This document shows positions 36,964-45,969 of a stretch of DNA of 64,000 bases, one piece after another. Each line of letters begins with the position of its first letter. Position 1 is the first letter of the stretch. This DNA comes from Gemmatimonadaceae bacterium (GTDB lineage: Bacteria; Gemmatimonadota; Gemmatimonadetes; Gemmatimonadales; Gemmatimonadaceae): assembly GCA_036003045.1 (NCBI GenBank), contig DASYSS010000027.1, positions 44,667 through 108,666 on the forward strand. Reading direction: 5' to 3'. The translations under genes and the position numbers were made by a program. The notes beneath the pieces were generated by a model. The model saw only the letters and a list, made by a program, of their open reading frames with translations. It was not told the DNA's origin and did no database searches.

Positions 36964-37788
36964 CTACCCTCGAAAGCGCGGATAACTCCCGAGATTCTTG
37001 AGCATCGGGCATTTCTTTTCCAGTACAGTCAACGCACGCGCGACGTTCCCGTCAGTCCGGTGCCCCTCGAGATCAGCGATGAATACGTAGTCCCACGCCC
37101 GCTGCTTGCTCGGCCGCGACTCGATCCGGCTCAGGTTGATCCTGTTTTCGTCGAACACCTCGAGCACGCGGAGCAGGGCGCCGCGCTCGTCGTGGACGGC
37201 GAACGCGATCGTCGTCTTGTCGTCGCCGGTCCGCGCCGCGTCGTGGGGAGCGAGCAGCGCGAATCGTGTCGCGTTGTGCTCGGCGTCTTGAATCGCTTCG
37301 TGGAGGACCGGAACGCCGTGTAGCGCGGCCGCAAAGCGGCTGCCGATCGCGGCGCCGCGGTGGTCTCCGGCCGCGTGACGCACAGCCGCGGCGGTCGAGG
37401 GCGAGTCGACGAGGCGGGCTTGGGGCACGTTCGCGGCGAGCCAACGTCGGCACTGCGCGAGTGCCTGCGGATGAGAGTAGACGCGCTCGATCTCCGCGAT
37501 CGTCGCCGCGTGCGACGCGAGGCAGTGGACGATGTCGAGCACCATCTCGCCCGCGATCCGTACGTCGCCCGCGAGAAGACAGTCGAGGGCCTGCGTGACC
37601 GAACCCTCCGTCGAATTCTCGATCGGCACGACCCCGTTGGGCGCGTCCTTCCGGCGGACCGCGTCGAAGACGGCGTCGATCGTCGAGCACGCGTCGTAAC
37701 GGGCATTGGGACCACACAACACCCGCGCGGCTTCGTGCGTGAAGGTCCCGGCGGGCCCGAGGAAAGCGACGTGTGCTTCGACCGCCAA
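36964..37788 (-). CDS. pheA: Prephenate dehydratase
   Basis: 274 aa from a TTG start 8 bp after the upstream kinase stop; the frame is open beyond but overlaps the kinase gene. The catalytic domain has VAFLGPAGTFTHEAARVL, VPIENSTEGSVTQALDCLL and NATRFALL (the family's conserved TRF). An ACT domain follows with VFDENRINLSRIESRPSKQR, the ESRP loop that binds phenylalanine. It converts prephenate to phenylpyruvate, and feedback control by phenylalanine is expected. A lone aromatic biosynthetic gene at the end of an amino-sugar gene string. Confidence 0.92.
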   Translation of the reverse strand: MAVEAHVAFLGPAGTFTHEAARVLCGPNARYDACSTIDAVFDAVRRKDAPNGVVPIENSTEGSVTQALDCLLAGDVRIAGEMVLDIVHCLASHAATIAEIERVYSHPQALAQCRRWLAANVPQARLVDSPSTAAAVRHAAGDHRGAAIGSRFAAALHGVPVLHEAIQDAEHNATRFALLAPHDAARTGDDKTTIAFAVHDERGALLRVLEVFDENRINLSRIESRPSKQRAWDYVFIADLEGHRTDGNVARALTVLEKKCPMLKNLGSYPRFRG

Positions 37789-37796
37789 CGCGAGAC

Positions 37797-38729
37797 CTAG
37801 ACGACGGCGGCGCCGGCCACCCGGAGCGCGGCGCGCACCGCGCCGCGCGCGGGGATGACCGGCTCGGTCTTGAGCTGCGCGCCGGGAACCGCGGATTTCA
37901 ATCGATGCTCGAGGCGTTTTCGGAGCGTCGAGCCGCGGTTGAGCATTCCGCCGGTGAGCGCCATCGGGAGGGCGGCGCGTTCGTCGGTGAAGAGCTTGCG
38001 CGCCAGAGCGCGCGCGTGCAGCACGAGCTCCTCGACGGCGAGCGTGAGCACGGCATTCGCGCGGAGATCGCCCGAGTCGGCGACCGAGGCGACGACCGGG
38101 GCGAGCGACGCGAAATCCGCGGGGGTCGCGTTCGCGGCCCAACCGATCAGATCAATCGTCTCGTCGACTTGTGCCGCCGTGAGAATCGCGCCGGTGAGCG
38201 CGGTTTCGGGCTCGCGGCCGTCGGAGGCGGCGGCGACGACGGTCAACGCTCGCCGCCCGATCCATGCGCCGCTCCCTTCGTCGCCGAAGGTGGGCCCCCA
38301 CCCACCACAACGCGCGGTGGCTCCGGTCGGTCCGCGGCCGAATGCGACCGAACCGGTGCCGCTGAGTATGAGCACGCCCGGCCCGTCGCCGAAGGCGTCG
38401 TCGAGCGCGATGCTGAAGTCGGACTGCATCACGATCTCCGAGGCCAAATCCCGCCCGGCCAGCGCGTGCCACAGCTGTTGCCGCTCGGTGTCGCGGCCGA
38501 TGCCGGCGACGCCGATGGCCAGTGCGCGCGGCGTCGCCCCGGTGAGACCGCACGCGGTGAGCGCGTCGGCGACGACCGACGCGATCACGTCGGCGGAGGC
38601 ATCGGCTCCGCCGGGGCGCACCGCGCTCGCCGGACCCACGGTCTCGCCGAGCGTGCGGCCCGTGGGGTCGGCCACGATGGCGTGCGTCTTCGAGCCGCCG
38701 CCGTCGATGCCAACGACGATGTACGTCAT
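37797..38729 (-). CDS. BadF/BadG-type sugar kinase (N-acetylglucosamine or murein sugar kinase)
   Basis: 310 aa from ATG 38729; the longer frame belongs to an unrelated reading of the transporter gene. ASKHA-fold motifs: VVGIDGGGSKTHAIVADPTG (phosphate 1), VLILSGTGSVAFGRG (phosphate 2), GWGPTFGDEGSGAWIGRRAL and ALTGGMLNRGS. This is the BadF/BcrA family that includes N-acetylglucosamine kinase and the murein sugar kinase of clostridia. Next to a NagB fusion and a symporter it probably phosphorylates GlcNAc and/or MurNAc. Overlaps the symporter stop by 4 bp. Confidence 0.85.
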   Translation of the reverse strand: MTYIVVGIDGGGSKTHAIVADPTGRTLGETVGPASAVRPGGADASADVIASVVADALTACGLTGATPRALAIGVAGIGRDTERQQLWHALAGRDLASEIVMQSDFSIALDDAFGDGPGVLILSGTGSVAFGRGPTGATARCGGWGPTFGDEGSGAWIGRRALTVVAAASDGREPETALTGAILTAAQVDETIDLIGWAANATPADFASLAPVVASVADSGDLRANAVLTLAVEELVLHARALARKLFTDERAALPMALTGGMLNRGSTLRKRLEHRLKSAVPGAQLKTEPVIPARGAVRAALRVAGAAVV

Positions 38730-40267
38730 GCCGACTGAGTGGGCACGGGCGTGGGGACGGGGGCGGGGGCCGGGGCCGGGTGAAAAAGCGAGGCGATCAT
38801 TCCGGTAGCGAGCGTGATGAGCGTTCCGATCAGGACGTACCACGGATACGCGATCGTCGACAACGGCTGGAGGAACCCAGACCACGACGGCACCGCCGCC
38901 ATGATTTGCTTGGCGAACACGACGAGGCTCATGAGCGCGATGCCGACGGTCATCGCGAGAATCGCGTCGGACTGCCGCGCACGTCGCCAGAAGATAGCGA
39001 GGAAGAAGCCGCCGAGCAGGCCTCCGTAGGTGAAAGACGCGATCGACAGCGCGACGACGACGACCGGCGTCTTCGTGTTGGTCGGGAAGAGCAGCGCCCC
39101 TCCCGTGAGCACGATGCCCCAGGCCAGGGCCAGCCACCGCGCGACGCGCAGCGTGCGCGGATCGTCGGCCGCTCGGCCGGTGATGGGCAGGTAAATGTCG
39201 TGCGTCGAGGCGGCGGCGAGCGAATTGATCGCGCCGGAGTGAGTGCTCATCGTCGCTGCCAACACGGCCGCCAGCAACAGGCCAATGAGCCCGTGCGGCA
39301 TCTTGTCGACGATGAACGTCGGAAAGATCGCGTCGGGCGTGGGAAAGGTGCGGTTGCCGTACAAGGCCCAGAGTCCGACGCCGAGGATGAGAAAGATCGC
39401 GAATTGCACGATGACCGCGACGCCGCTGCCGATGACCGCCACCTGTGACGCGCGCAGTGATTTCGCCGAAAGGAGCCGCTGGACGATGAGTTGGTCGGCG
39501 CCGTGTGAAGCCATCGACAGGAACGCGCCGCCCAGCAAGCCGGCGAATACCGTATGTGGCTGGTCGAAGCCCGTATAGAAGCTGATGGTCTTGAGTTTTC
39601 CCGCGGCCGCGGCGCTGGGGAGGATCGCCGACCATCCGCCGGACACGAGATGGCCGATCAGGACGATTGCCGAGATGCCGCCGATGATGTAGACGGATGC
39701 CTGCACGATCTCGGTCCATACGACGGCGCGCATGCCGCCCCGGATCGTGTACAGGATCGTGAGCGTGCCGAGGACGAGCACGGCCACCGGCATCACCGCG
39801 CTCCTGGGCAGCAGCGGTCCAATGATCAGCGCGATCGGCACCGCGGTGGCGAAGACGCGCACGGAATCGGCCATGCCTCGCGTCACCATGAACACGATCG
39901 ACGCGAACCGCCGCGTCGCGAGACCGAACCGCTGCTCGAGCAGCGCGTACGCCGTGACGAGGTTTCCGTTGTAGTAACGCGGCAGCAGCGTGTACGCGAC
40001 GACGATTCGACCGAGGAGATAACCGACCGCGATCTCGAGGAATCCCAGATTCGTCGTGTACGCGAGACCCGGAATACTGATGAACGTGAGTGCGCTGGTC
40101 TCGCTGGCGACGATCGAGAACATCACCGCCCACCAGGGGATCTCTCGGTCGGCGACGAAGTAATCCTTGGCGTCTTTCTGCCGGCGCCCGACCCAGATGC
40201 CGAGCAGCGTCACGCCGAGGAGATACGCGGCGATGACGATGAAGTCGAGCGCGTTCAGTCCGCGCAC
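38726..40267 (-). CDS. SSS-family sodium:solute symporter
   Basis: 513 aa from GTG 40267. It has about 13 transmembrane segments with SSS-family landmarks: WWAVMFSIVASETSALTFIS, RGMADSVRVFATAVPIALII and SHGADQLIVQRLLSAKSLRA. The last 15 residues are an Ala/Pro repeat (PAPAPAPVPTPVPT). The gene lies between the amino-sugar kinase and the NagB fusion, so an amino sugar or muropeptide fragment is a likely substrate. That is inferred from position only. Confidence 0.85.
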   Translation of the reverse strand: MRGLNALDFIVIAAYLLGVTLLGIWVGRRQKDAKDYFVADREIPWWAVMFSIVASETSALTFISIPGLAYTTNLGFLEIAVGYLLGRIVVAYTLLPRYYNGNLVTAYALLEQRFGLATRRFASIVFMVTRGMADSVRVFATAVPIALIIGPLLPRSAVMPVAVLVLGTLTILYTIRGGMRAVVWTEIVQASVYIIGGISAIVLIGHLVSGGWSAILPSAAAAGKLKTISFYTGFDQPHTVFAGLLGGAFLSMASHGADQLIVQRLLSAKSLRASQVAVIGSGVAVIVQFAIFLILGVGLWALYGNRTFPTPDAIFPTFIVDKMPHGLIGLLLAAVLAATMSTHSGAINSLAAASTHDIYLPITGRAADDPRTLRVARWLALAWGIVLTGGALLFPTNTKTPVVVVALSIASFTYGGLLGGFFLAIFWRRARQSDAILAMTVGIALMSLVVFAKQIMAAVPSWSGFLQPLSTIAYPWYVLIGTLITLATGMIASLFHPAPAPAPVPTPVPTQSA

Positions 40268-40274
40268 GTGCTAC

Positions 40275-42152
40275 TCAGCGCTTCTCTCCGTCGACGACAT
40301 ATGCCTCCATGGCGAAGTACTCGGCCAATCCCAGACGATCCAGCTCCGCAGCCGTTCCCTTGTTGCGCGCTTCGACGCGCTGCCAGAACTCCCGCTCATC
40401 ATAGCCCCCCGGGAAGGGAGCGGAGTCCTTCTGGGACTGATGCTTGAAGATCGCCTGGATCTTGAGGCGGAGCTCCTCCTGGGACAGCGGAACCAGGAAC
40501 GTCGCCTCATGAACCGGCCACTCTTGCCACGCGCCGCGATAGAGCCAAACCTCGGGTTTCGGGAAGGAGAGCTCCTCGAGCGCGCCGTCGATCGCTTCCT
40601 TGCACATGCGGTGCGTGCCGTGCGGGTCGGAGAGATCGCCGGCGACGAAGATCATCTCGGGGCGCATCTCGTCGAGCAGAGCGCGCACGATCTCGACGTC
40701 CGCCGGACCGATCGGATCCTTGCGGACTTTGCCCGTTTGGTAGAACGGCAGGTTCAGGAAACGCGCCGCGCTCCGCGGCAGCCCGACCGTCTCGAGCCCG
40801 CTCACCGCTTCGGTCTCGCGAATGATCCGCTTGAGCGCCTGCACGTCCGCCGAGTCGATGTCGCCGGGCGATTTCCGCTCCAGCGACGCGTGGACGTCGG
40901 CGACGAGCGCGTCCACTTTGCCGTGATCGATGCGCCCCTCGGCGGCGAGGCGCAGGAGAAAGTCCGCATAGCGGCGCACGTCGTGGTCGAACACGGCGAT
41001 GTTGCCGCTGGTCATGTACGCGACGACGATGTCGTTGTCGTTCTCGACCAGCTTGCGAAGAATTCCGCCCATCGAGATGACGTCGTCGTCGGGGTGCGGC
41101 GAGAAGCACACGATCCGATGGCCGAGCGGCAGCTTCGACTTCCCGCGAATCTTGGCGCCGAGGACGTTGAAGACCTTGCCGTTCACCTCGCCCGGCGAGC
41201 CGAACTTGGCGACGAGCGACGACATGCGCGCATCGGCGTAGTCGCGCTGCGTGAGTTTGAGGATCGCCTTGTTCGTGCGCTCCGACAGCCAGATCACGGC
41301 GCGGACCATCAGGTCCTTGGTCCACTGCACTTCGTCGAGCAGCCAGGGCGTCTTGATGCGCGTCAGCTCCGCGGCGGCGGCGCGATCGACGTAGAAAGTC
41401 GTGTTGGGGTGGCGTTGGAGGAACGTCGCGGCGACCTCGAGATCGACGCCCCCTTCCACGGCCCGCTCGACGATCCCCGCCTTGTGCTCGCCCGTCGCGA
41501 TGATGGCGATCTCGCGGGCGTCGAGGATCGTCGCCACGCCCATCGTGACTGCTTCGCGCGGCACGTAGTCCTCGCCGAAGAAATCGGCGGCGGCGTCTTT
41601 CCGCGTAATCGCGTCGAGTGTCACGAGCCTCGTGCGGCTGTCGGCGCCGGAGCCCGGTTCGTTGAAGCCGATGTGGCCGGTCTTGCCGATGCCGAGGATC
41701 TGAAAGTCGATGCCGCCCGCTGCTGCGATCGCCGCCTCGTATGCGCGGGCGGCCTCGGCGACTTTGTCTCGCGTCACGTCGCCCGGCGGGATGTGGACGT
41801 TGGCCGGATCGATGTCGACCTGCGAGAACAGATTCTCCCACATGAAGCGGTGGTAGGAGTGGATACTGTCCTTCGCCATCGGGTAGTACTCGTCGAGATT
41901 GAACGTCTCGACGCACGCAAAGCTCAATCCTTCTTCGCGGTGCATGCGAATGAGCTCGCGGTATATGCCGATCGGCGTCGACCCCGTGGCGAGCCCGAGA
42001 ACGAGGCGGGTGCCGGCCGCGTTGTGCTGGCGAATCAGCTCGGCGATTCGGATCGCGACGAGCTCGGCGATGTCGTCGTGGTCGCCGGCGATGACCGTCT
42101 GGATGCGCTCGCGCGGCGGATGTGACGCCAGAAACGACGAAGGGGAGGCCAC
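40275..42152 (-). CDS. nagB: Glucosamine-6-phosphate deaminase fused to a PIG-L (LmbE-like) domain
   Basis: 625 aa from GTG 42152; GTG 42197 is an alternative and neither has a clear ribosome site. Residues about 20-260 are NagB: LVLGLATGSTPIGIYRELIR, CVETFNLDEYY, LGIGKTGHIGFNEPGSGADS. Residues about 370-600 are a LmbE/PIG-L-type deacetylase fold: IVCFSPHPDDDVISMGGILR and FVAGDLSDPHGTHRMCKEAI, with the metal-site His and Asp. This fusion is known in bacteria that use amino sugars. NagB makes fructose-6-phosphate and ammonia; the second domain's role is unclear. First gene of the string with symporter, kinase and pheA. Confidence 0.88.
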   Translation of the reverse strand: MASPSSFLASHPPRERIQTVIAGDHDDIAELVAIRIAELIRQHNAAGTRLVLGLATGSTPIGIYRELIRMHREEGLSFACVETFNLDEYYPMAKDSIHSYHRFMWENLFSQVDIDPANVHIPPGDVTRDKVAEAARAYEAAIAAAGGIDFQILGIGKTGHIGFNEPGSGADSRTRLVTLDAITRKDAAADFFGEDYVPREAVTMGVATILDAREIAIIATGEHKAGIVERAVEGGVDLEVAATFLQRHPNTTFYVDRAAAAELTRIKTPWLLDEVQWTKDLMVRAVIWLSERTNKAILKLTQRDYADARMSSLVAKFGSPGEVNGKVFNVLGAKIRGKSKLPLGHRIVCFSPHPDDDVISMGGILRKLVENDNDIVVAYMTSGNIAVFDHDVRRYADFLLRLAAEGRIDHGKVDALVADVHASLERKSPGDIDSADVQALKRIIRETEAVSGLETVGLPRSAARFLNLPFYQTGKVRKDPIGPADVEIVRALLDEMRPEMIFVAGDLSDPHGTHRMCKEAIDGALEELSFPKPEVWLYRGAWQEWPVHEATFLVPLSQEELRLKIQAIFKHQSQKDSAPFPGGYDEREFWQRVEARNKGTAAELDRLGLAEYFAMEAYVVDGEKR

Positions 42153-42179
42153 GCGACCGGGTTCGTCGCGGGCCTCCCC
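42142..42179 (-). terminator. Strong hairpin between hesB and nagB
   Basis: Arms GGGGAGGCCACGCGAC (42142) and GTCGCGGGCCTCCCC (42165) pair with one bulge. Read on the minus strand it follows the hesB stop, but only a short C/T run follows. It contains the proposed GTG start of nagB (42152), so it may be a terminator, an attenuator, or an RNA fold that hides the start. Confidence 0.5.
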
Positions 42180-42198
42180 CCGTTCGTCCGAGTTCACG

Positions 42199-42555
42199 CT
42201 AGGCTGAGAACGAACTTCCGCAGCCGCAGCCGCCGGTCGCGTTCGGGTTCTTGAACGTGAATCCTGATCCCTGCATCGACGAGACATAGTCGATAATCAC
42301 ACCGTTCATGTACTGGGCCGAAAAGGGGTCGACGAACACGTTCCACTCGCCCTGAGACAGGACGAAGTCGTCTTCCGCGGCCTCGTCCTCGATGAGGAGG
42401 CCGTATTTGAAGCCGCTGCAGCCGCCGGGCTGAACGCTCACGCGGAGGCCGCCCTTGGCCGGGTCGACATTTTCCTGCGCCATGAACTTTCTGACCTCGG
42501 TGGCGGCAACCGGTGTGACGGTCACCAACACTTCGGGCTGATTCATCGTGCTCAT
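42199..42555 (-). CDS. Iron-sulfur cluster assembly protein, HesB/IscA/ErpA family
   Basis: 118 aa from ATG 42555, chosen for a GGAGG 6 bases upstream. The A-type carrier fold has VTPVAATEVRKFMAQE, GGLRVSVQPGGCSGFKYGLL and the C-terminal pair GGCGCGSSFSA, giving the three cluster-ligating Cys. It delivers [Fe-S] clusters to apo-proteins. Many Fe-S enzymes in the window (ActB, the molybdenum hydroxylase) could be clients. The gene stands alone, with a strong hairpin after it. Confidence 0.92.
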   Translation of the reverse strand: MSTMNQPEVLVTVTPVAATEVRKFMAQENVDPAKGGLRVSVQPGGCSGFKYGLLIEDEAAEDDFVLSQGEWNVFVDPFSAQYMNGVIIDYVSSMQGSGFTFKNPNATGGCGCGSSFSA

Positions 42556-42703
42556 CTGAAGCCTCCGAAGGGAGCGGCCAAGTGGTGCCGGCCGCGACAC
42601 ATACACCTCGAATTATAGGGGTACCTCAGGCCGGGTGCAAACCCGGAAGTCCGTCTGGCTGGGCCTGGAGCCGGCGTCGTGGGCTACGATTGGCGTTTCA
42701 GAA

Positions 42704-42834
42704 AAAATTCAACGCAGACGACGCAGACTTTGAAAAGCGATCCCGCAGTTAACTGCAAGCAACTTGGCGTGACCGCCTTTTGTTTTTTGTGTGCGGGATC
42801 GCAGTTCCGCGTCTGCGTCGTCTGCGTTGAATTG
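42704..42834. repeat. Long palindromic intergenic element, copy 2
   Basis: The left arm begins with AATTCAACGCAGACGACGCA at 42706 and then AAGCGATCCCGCAG. The right arm ends TGCGTCGTCTGCGTTGAATT at 42834 after GTGTGCGGGATCGCAG. The outermost 23 bp of the arms are perfect complements and the inner parts imperfect. The loop is CTGCAAGC-type sequence plus a T-rich stretch. It fills most of a 284-bp gap. Confidence 0.8.
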
Positions 42835-42890
42835 CTTTTTCGATACCGAATGGAAGTGGGAGCACCGCTTGGGCTTGAATTCCGGCTCCG

Positions 42891-44750
42891 TCAGTCCGCC
42901 GCCATTGAGAGAGCCTCTTTCGCAGCCATGGCCGGTGGCGGGGCCTCGTTGCGGAACGATCGCGCGATCCAAGTGAATGCGATGAGGGCGAGGATCAGCA
43001 GTCCCACGCCGGTCCCCACCTCGCCGAAGACGATCTTCCCGATCCCGAACAACGACGAGTACACCGCGACGATTCCGGCGACCCAGTTCGTCCACGCCAA
43101 CGCGCCGCCGGGAATCGACTCGCGCCCGTAGCCGAGCGCGCTCGACACCTTCGCCCAGCCCGGACCGCCGGGGCGGACGCGCTCGTAGAACGACGCCAGC
43201 ACGGCGTCGGATTCCGGCGCCGTCATGAACGTGACGACGACCCAGATCACCGTGCTCGCGGCGACGGTGATGAGCATGATCGCGGAGTCGTTGCGCGGAT
43301 CGTCGAGTGGGTACCAGCGCCCCGGTATCGTCGCGAAGCAGATGAGCGAGATCGCGAACGACGCGAGCATCGAGCTGATCTCGGACCATGCGTTGATCCG
43401 CCACCAATACCAGCGAAGGATCAGAACGAGTCCGGTCCCCGCACCGATCGCCAGCAGGAACTTCCACGCGCCCTCGACCGACGACAACTGCCACGTCACG
43501 AGCGTCGAGAGCAGGAAGAGCACGACGGTCGCCATCCGCGACATCGACACGTAATGCTTCTCGCTCGCGCCGGGCTTGAGGAAACGGCGATAGACGTCGT
43601 TCACGAGATACGACGCGCCCCAGTTGAGCTGCGTCGCGACCGTGGACATGTACGCCGCCGCGAACCCGGCCATCATGAAGCCGCGCCACGGCGTGGGAAG
43701 CAGATCCACGAACGCCTGCACGTACGCCGCTTCGTGGTCGTGATTCGGACCGATGCCGTTGGGGTAGAGGATCACCGTCGCCAGACCCGTGACGATCCAG
43801 GGCCACGGACGAAGCGCGTAGTGCGCGACGTTGAACGAGAGCGTCGCCAAGACGCCGTCCCGCTCCGAACGTGCCGAGAAAATTCGCTGCGCGACGTACC
43901 CGCCGCCGCCGGGTTCGGCGCCCGGATACCATGCGGCCCACCACTGCACGCCGAGAAATACGGCCAACGTTAGAATCGGCATCCAGGCGTACGCCGTGAT
44001 TCCATTCCCGCCGAACGAGATCGGGAGCACGGAGAGCGCGGCCTTCTCGCTCCCGAAATGCTCGGCCAGCTTCGCCTTCATGGTCGTCATGCCGCCCACC
44101 GCGTTCACCGCGAACACGGCCAGCACGATCACCGCGGTCATCTTGATGACGAACTGCACGAGGTCGGTCCACAGCACGGCCCACATTCCGGCCGCCACCG
44201 AATACGCCATCGTGATCACGAAGCAGATGCCGACCGCGATCACTTCGCCCGACACTGTCGCGCCGCCGATCTGCACCGGGTGAAGCCCGAGTGAGATCGT
44301 GAGAATCTTGATCATCGCGCGCGTTACCCAGCCGAGGATGATCAGGTTGATCGGAATCGCGAGATACAGCGCTCGGAAGACGCGCAGCGTCGCCGCCGGC
44401 TTTCCGCTGTAGCGCACTTCGGCGAATTCGACGTCGGTCATGACGTGCGCACGGCGCCAGAGTCGCGCGAAGAAGAACACGGTGAGCATGCCGCTCATCA
44501 GCATGTTCCACCACAGCCAGTTGCCCGCGACGCCGTGCGAAGACACGAGTCCGGTCACGACCAGCGGCGTGTCGGCCGCGAACGTCGTCGCGACCATCGA
44601 CGCGCCGGCGAGCCACCACGGCACCGCGCGCCCCGAGATGAAGTACTCGCTCAGGCTCTCGCCGCCTTTTTTCGTGAAGGCGAAGCCGATGCCGGCCGAT
44701 AGGAGGAAGTACGCGGCGACGATGGCCCAATCGATCGGACTGATGTGCAT
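42891..44750 (-). CDS. SSS-family sodium:solute symporter
   Basis: 619 aa from ATG 44750, with about 14 transmembrane segments. SSS features are AGASMVATTFAADTPLVVTG, GMWAVLWTDLVQFVIKMTAV and PWRGFMMAGFAAAYMSTVAT. It differs markedly from the symporter at 38726, so the two are not recent duplicates. The start lies 7 bp from the serine hydrolase gene, suggesting co-transcription with it. Substrate unknown; murein-derived sugar or peptide is possible from context. Confidence 0.85.
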   Translation of the reverse strand: MHISPIDWAIVAAYFLLSAGIGFAFTKKGGESLSEYFISGRAVPWWLAGASMVATTFAADTPLVVTGLVSSHGVAGNWLWWNMLMSGMLTVFFFARLWRRAHVMTDVEFAEVRYSGKPAATLRVFRALYLAIPINLIILGWVTRAMIKILTISLGLHPVQIGGATVSGEVIAVGICFVITMAYSVAAGMWAVLWTDLVQFVIKMTAVIVLAVFAVNAVGGMTTMKAKLAEHFGSEKAALSVLPISFGGNGITAYAWMPILTLAVFLGVQWWAAWYPGAEPGGGGYVAQRIFSARSERDGVLATLSFNVAHYALRPWPWIVTGLATVILYPNGIGPNHDHEAAYVQAFVDLLPTPWRGFMMAGFAAAYMSTVATQLNWGASYLVNDVYRRFLKPGASEKHYVSMSRMATVVLFLLSTLVTWQLSSVEGAWKFLLAIGAGTGLVLILRWYWWRINAWSEISSMLASFAISLICFATIPGRWYPLDDPRNDSAIMLITVAASTVIWVVVTFMTAPESDAVLASFYERVRPGGPGWAKVSSALGYGRESIPGGALAWTNWVAGIVAVYSSLFGIGKIVFGEVGTGVGLLILALIAFTWIARSFRNEAPPPAMAAKEALSMAAD

Positions 44751-44757
44751 CGGCTCC

Positions 44758-45969
44758 TCAGTGCGGGGAAGAGCGGAACCGGTCGAACTCGGCGACGACC
44801 GAATCCGCGAGCTGCCGGCGAACTTCGCTGATCTTGTTGTTGTTCCGCGTCGGGTCGACGCGGTTGGTCAACAGAACGACGAACAGGTCGCGCGACGGGT
44901 CAATCGCGATCGAGGTTCCCGTAAAGCCGGTATGGCCGAATGCCCGCGTCGACATCAGGTGTCCGGCCCACGCTGACGAGGGACTGGCGAACTTCATCCC
45001 CGGCAGGTCGGGCTTCTGCCAGCCGATGCCCCGGTTGGAAAACGTGGAATCGGTGAACGCCGTGAACCGCGCGATCGTCGACGCCTGTACCACGCGTACG
45101 CCGTCGAGCGTGCCGCCGTTCAGGTACATGCGCGCGAACCGCGCAAGGTCGTGGCCGGAGCTAAATATTCCCGCGTGTGCCGAGACGCCGCCGAGGTAGT
45201 AGGCGCGCTCGTCGTGCACCTTGCCGCGAACGAGGCCGCCGCGCTTCGGATCGAACTCGGTTGGCGCGATGCGCGGCAGCAGCGACGCCGGCGGGCGGTA
45301 CATCGTTTCGTCCATCTTGAGCGGCGCGAAGACATGGTCGTGCACGTAGGCGTCGAGCGTCTCGCCGGTGATGCGTTCGACGAGCTTTCCGAGCATGTAC
45401 GCGCCGATGTCGCTGTAAACCATGCGAACGCCGGGCACAGTATCGAGCGGCGTCGAGAACATGAGTTTGGCGAGACTGTCGGGGTCGTGTGTGATCTCGT
45501 CGTACGCCTTGAAGGCCGGCAGCCCTGATGTGTGTGTGAGCAGATTGCGCACGCTCACGCGATTCTTGTTCGGTCCGGTCCAGTCGGGGATGTAGCGCTG
45601 GAGCGGCGCGTCGAGGTCGACGCGATGCTGCTCGACGAGCTGCATGATCGCCGTCGTCAGCCCGACGACCTTCGTCAGTGACGCCAAATCCCACAGCGTG
45701 TGTTCGTCGGGCCTCGGCGTGGGTGCCCAATCGAGCTGGCCCACGCCATATTCGGCGAGGACTCCGTCGTGCGTTCCGACGACGGCGAACGCGCCGGGGA
45801 AGGCGCTGTCGGCTCGCGCGCGGTTGAGGACCTCCTCGATCCGCCGTTGCAGTCCGGCCCGCAACGCCGACGCGTTGGCGGCCGATGGAGCGGGGGAGGC
45901 GGATTGAGTGTTTCCCGAATGACACGCGGCAATAGTGACGAGTGACGCGAGGATAGCTACGCGATGCAT
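44758..45969 (-). CDS. Serine hydrolase of the beta-lactamase/AmiE-like family, lipoprotein
   Basis: 403 aa from ATG 45969. A lipoprotein signal ends at Cys16 (LVTIAAC). The penicillin-binding fold is complete: SLTK (S97/K100) in LWDLASLTKVVGLTTA, YSD in MVYSDIGAYMLGKL and HTG in FGHTGFTGTS. Such class C-like hydrolases include esterases, D-aminopeptidases and N-acetylmuramyl-alanine amidase (AmiE, B. subtilis). Next to a NamZ-type muramidase, an amidase acting on peptidoglycan fragments is the best guess. The start codon overlaps that of the divergent gene. Confidence 0.85.
   Translation of the reverse strand: MHRVAILASLVTIAACHSGNTQSASPAPSAANASALRAGLQRRIEEVLNRARADSAFPGAFAVVGTHDGVLAEYGVGQLDWAPTPRPDEHTLWDLASLTKVVGLTTAIMQLVEQHRVDLDAPLQRYIPDWTGPNKNRVSVRNLLTHTSGLPAFKAYDEITHDPDSLAKLMFSTPLDTVPGVRMVYSDIGAYMLGKLVERITGETLDAYVHDHVFAPLKMDETMYRPPASLLPRIAPTEFDPKRGGLVRGKVHDERAYYLGGVSAHAGIFSSGHDLARFARMYLNGGTLDGVRVVQASTIARFTAFTDSTFSNRGIGWQKPDLPGMKFASPSSAWAGHLMSTRAFGHTGFTGTSIAIDPSRDLFVVLLTNRVDPTRNNNKISEVRRQLADSVVAEFDRFRSSPH

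Noticed and set aside
37789..38142. N-terminal extension of pheA
   Set aside because: It would overlap the kinase gene by some 350 bp in another frame and adds no domain; the TTG after the kinase stop fits better.
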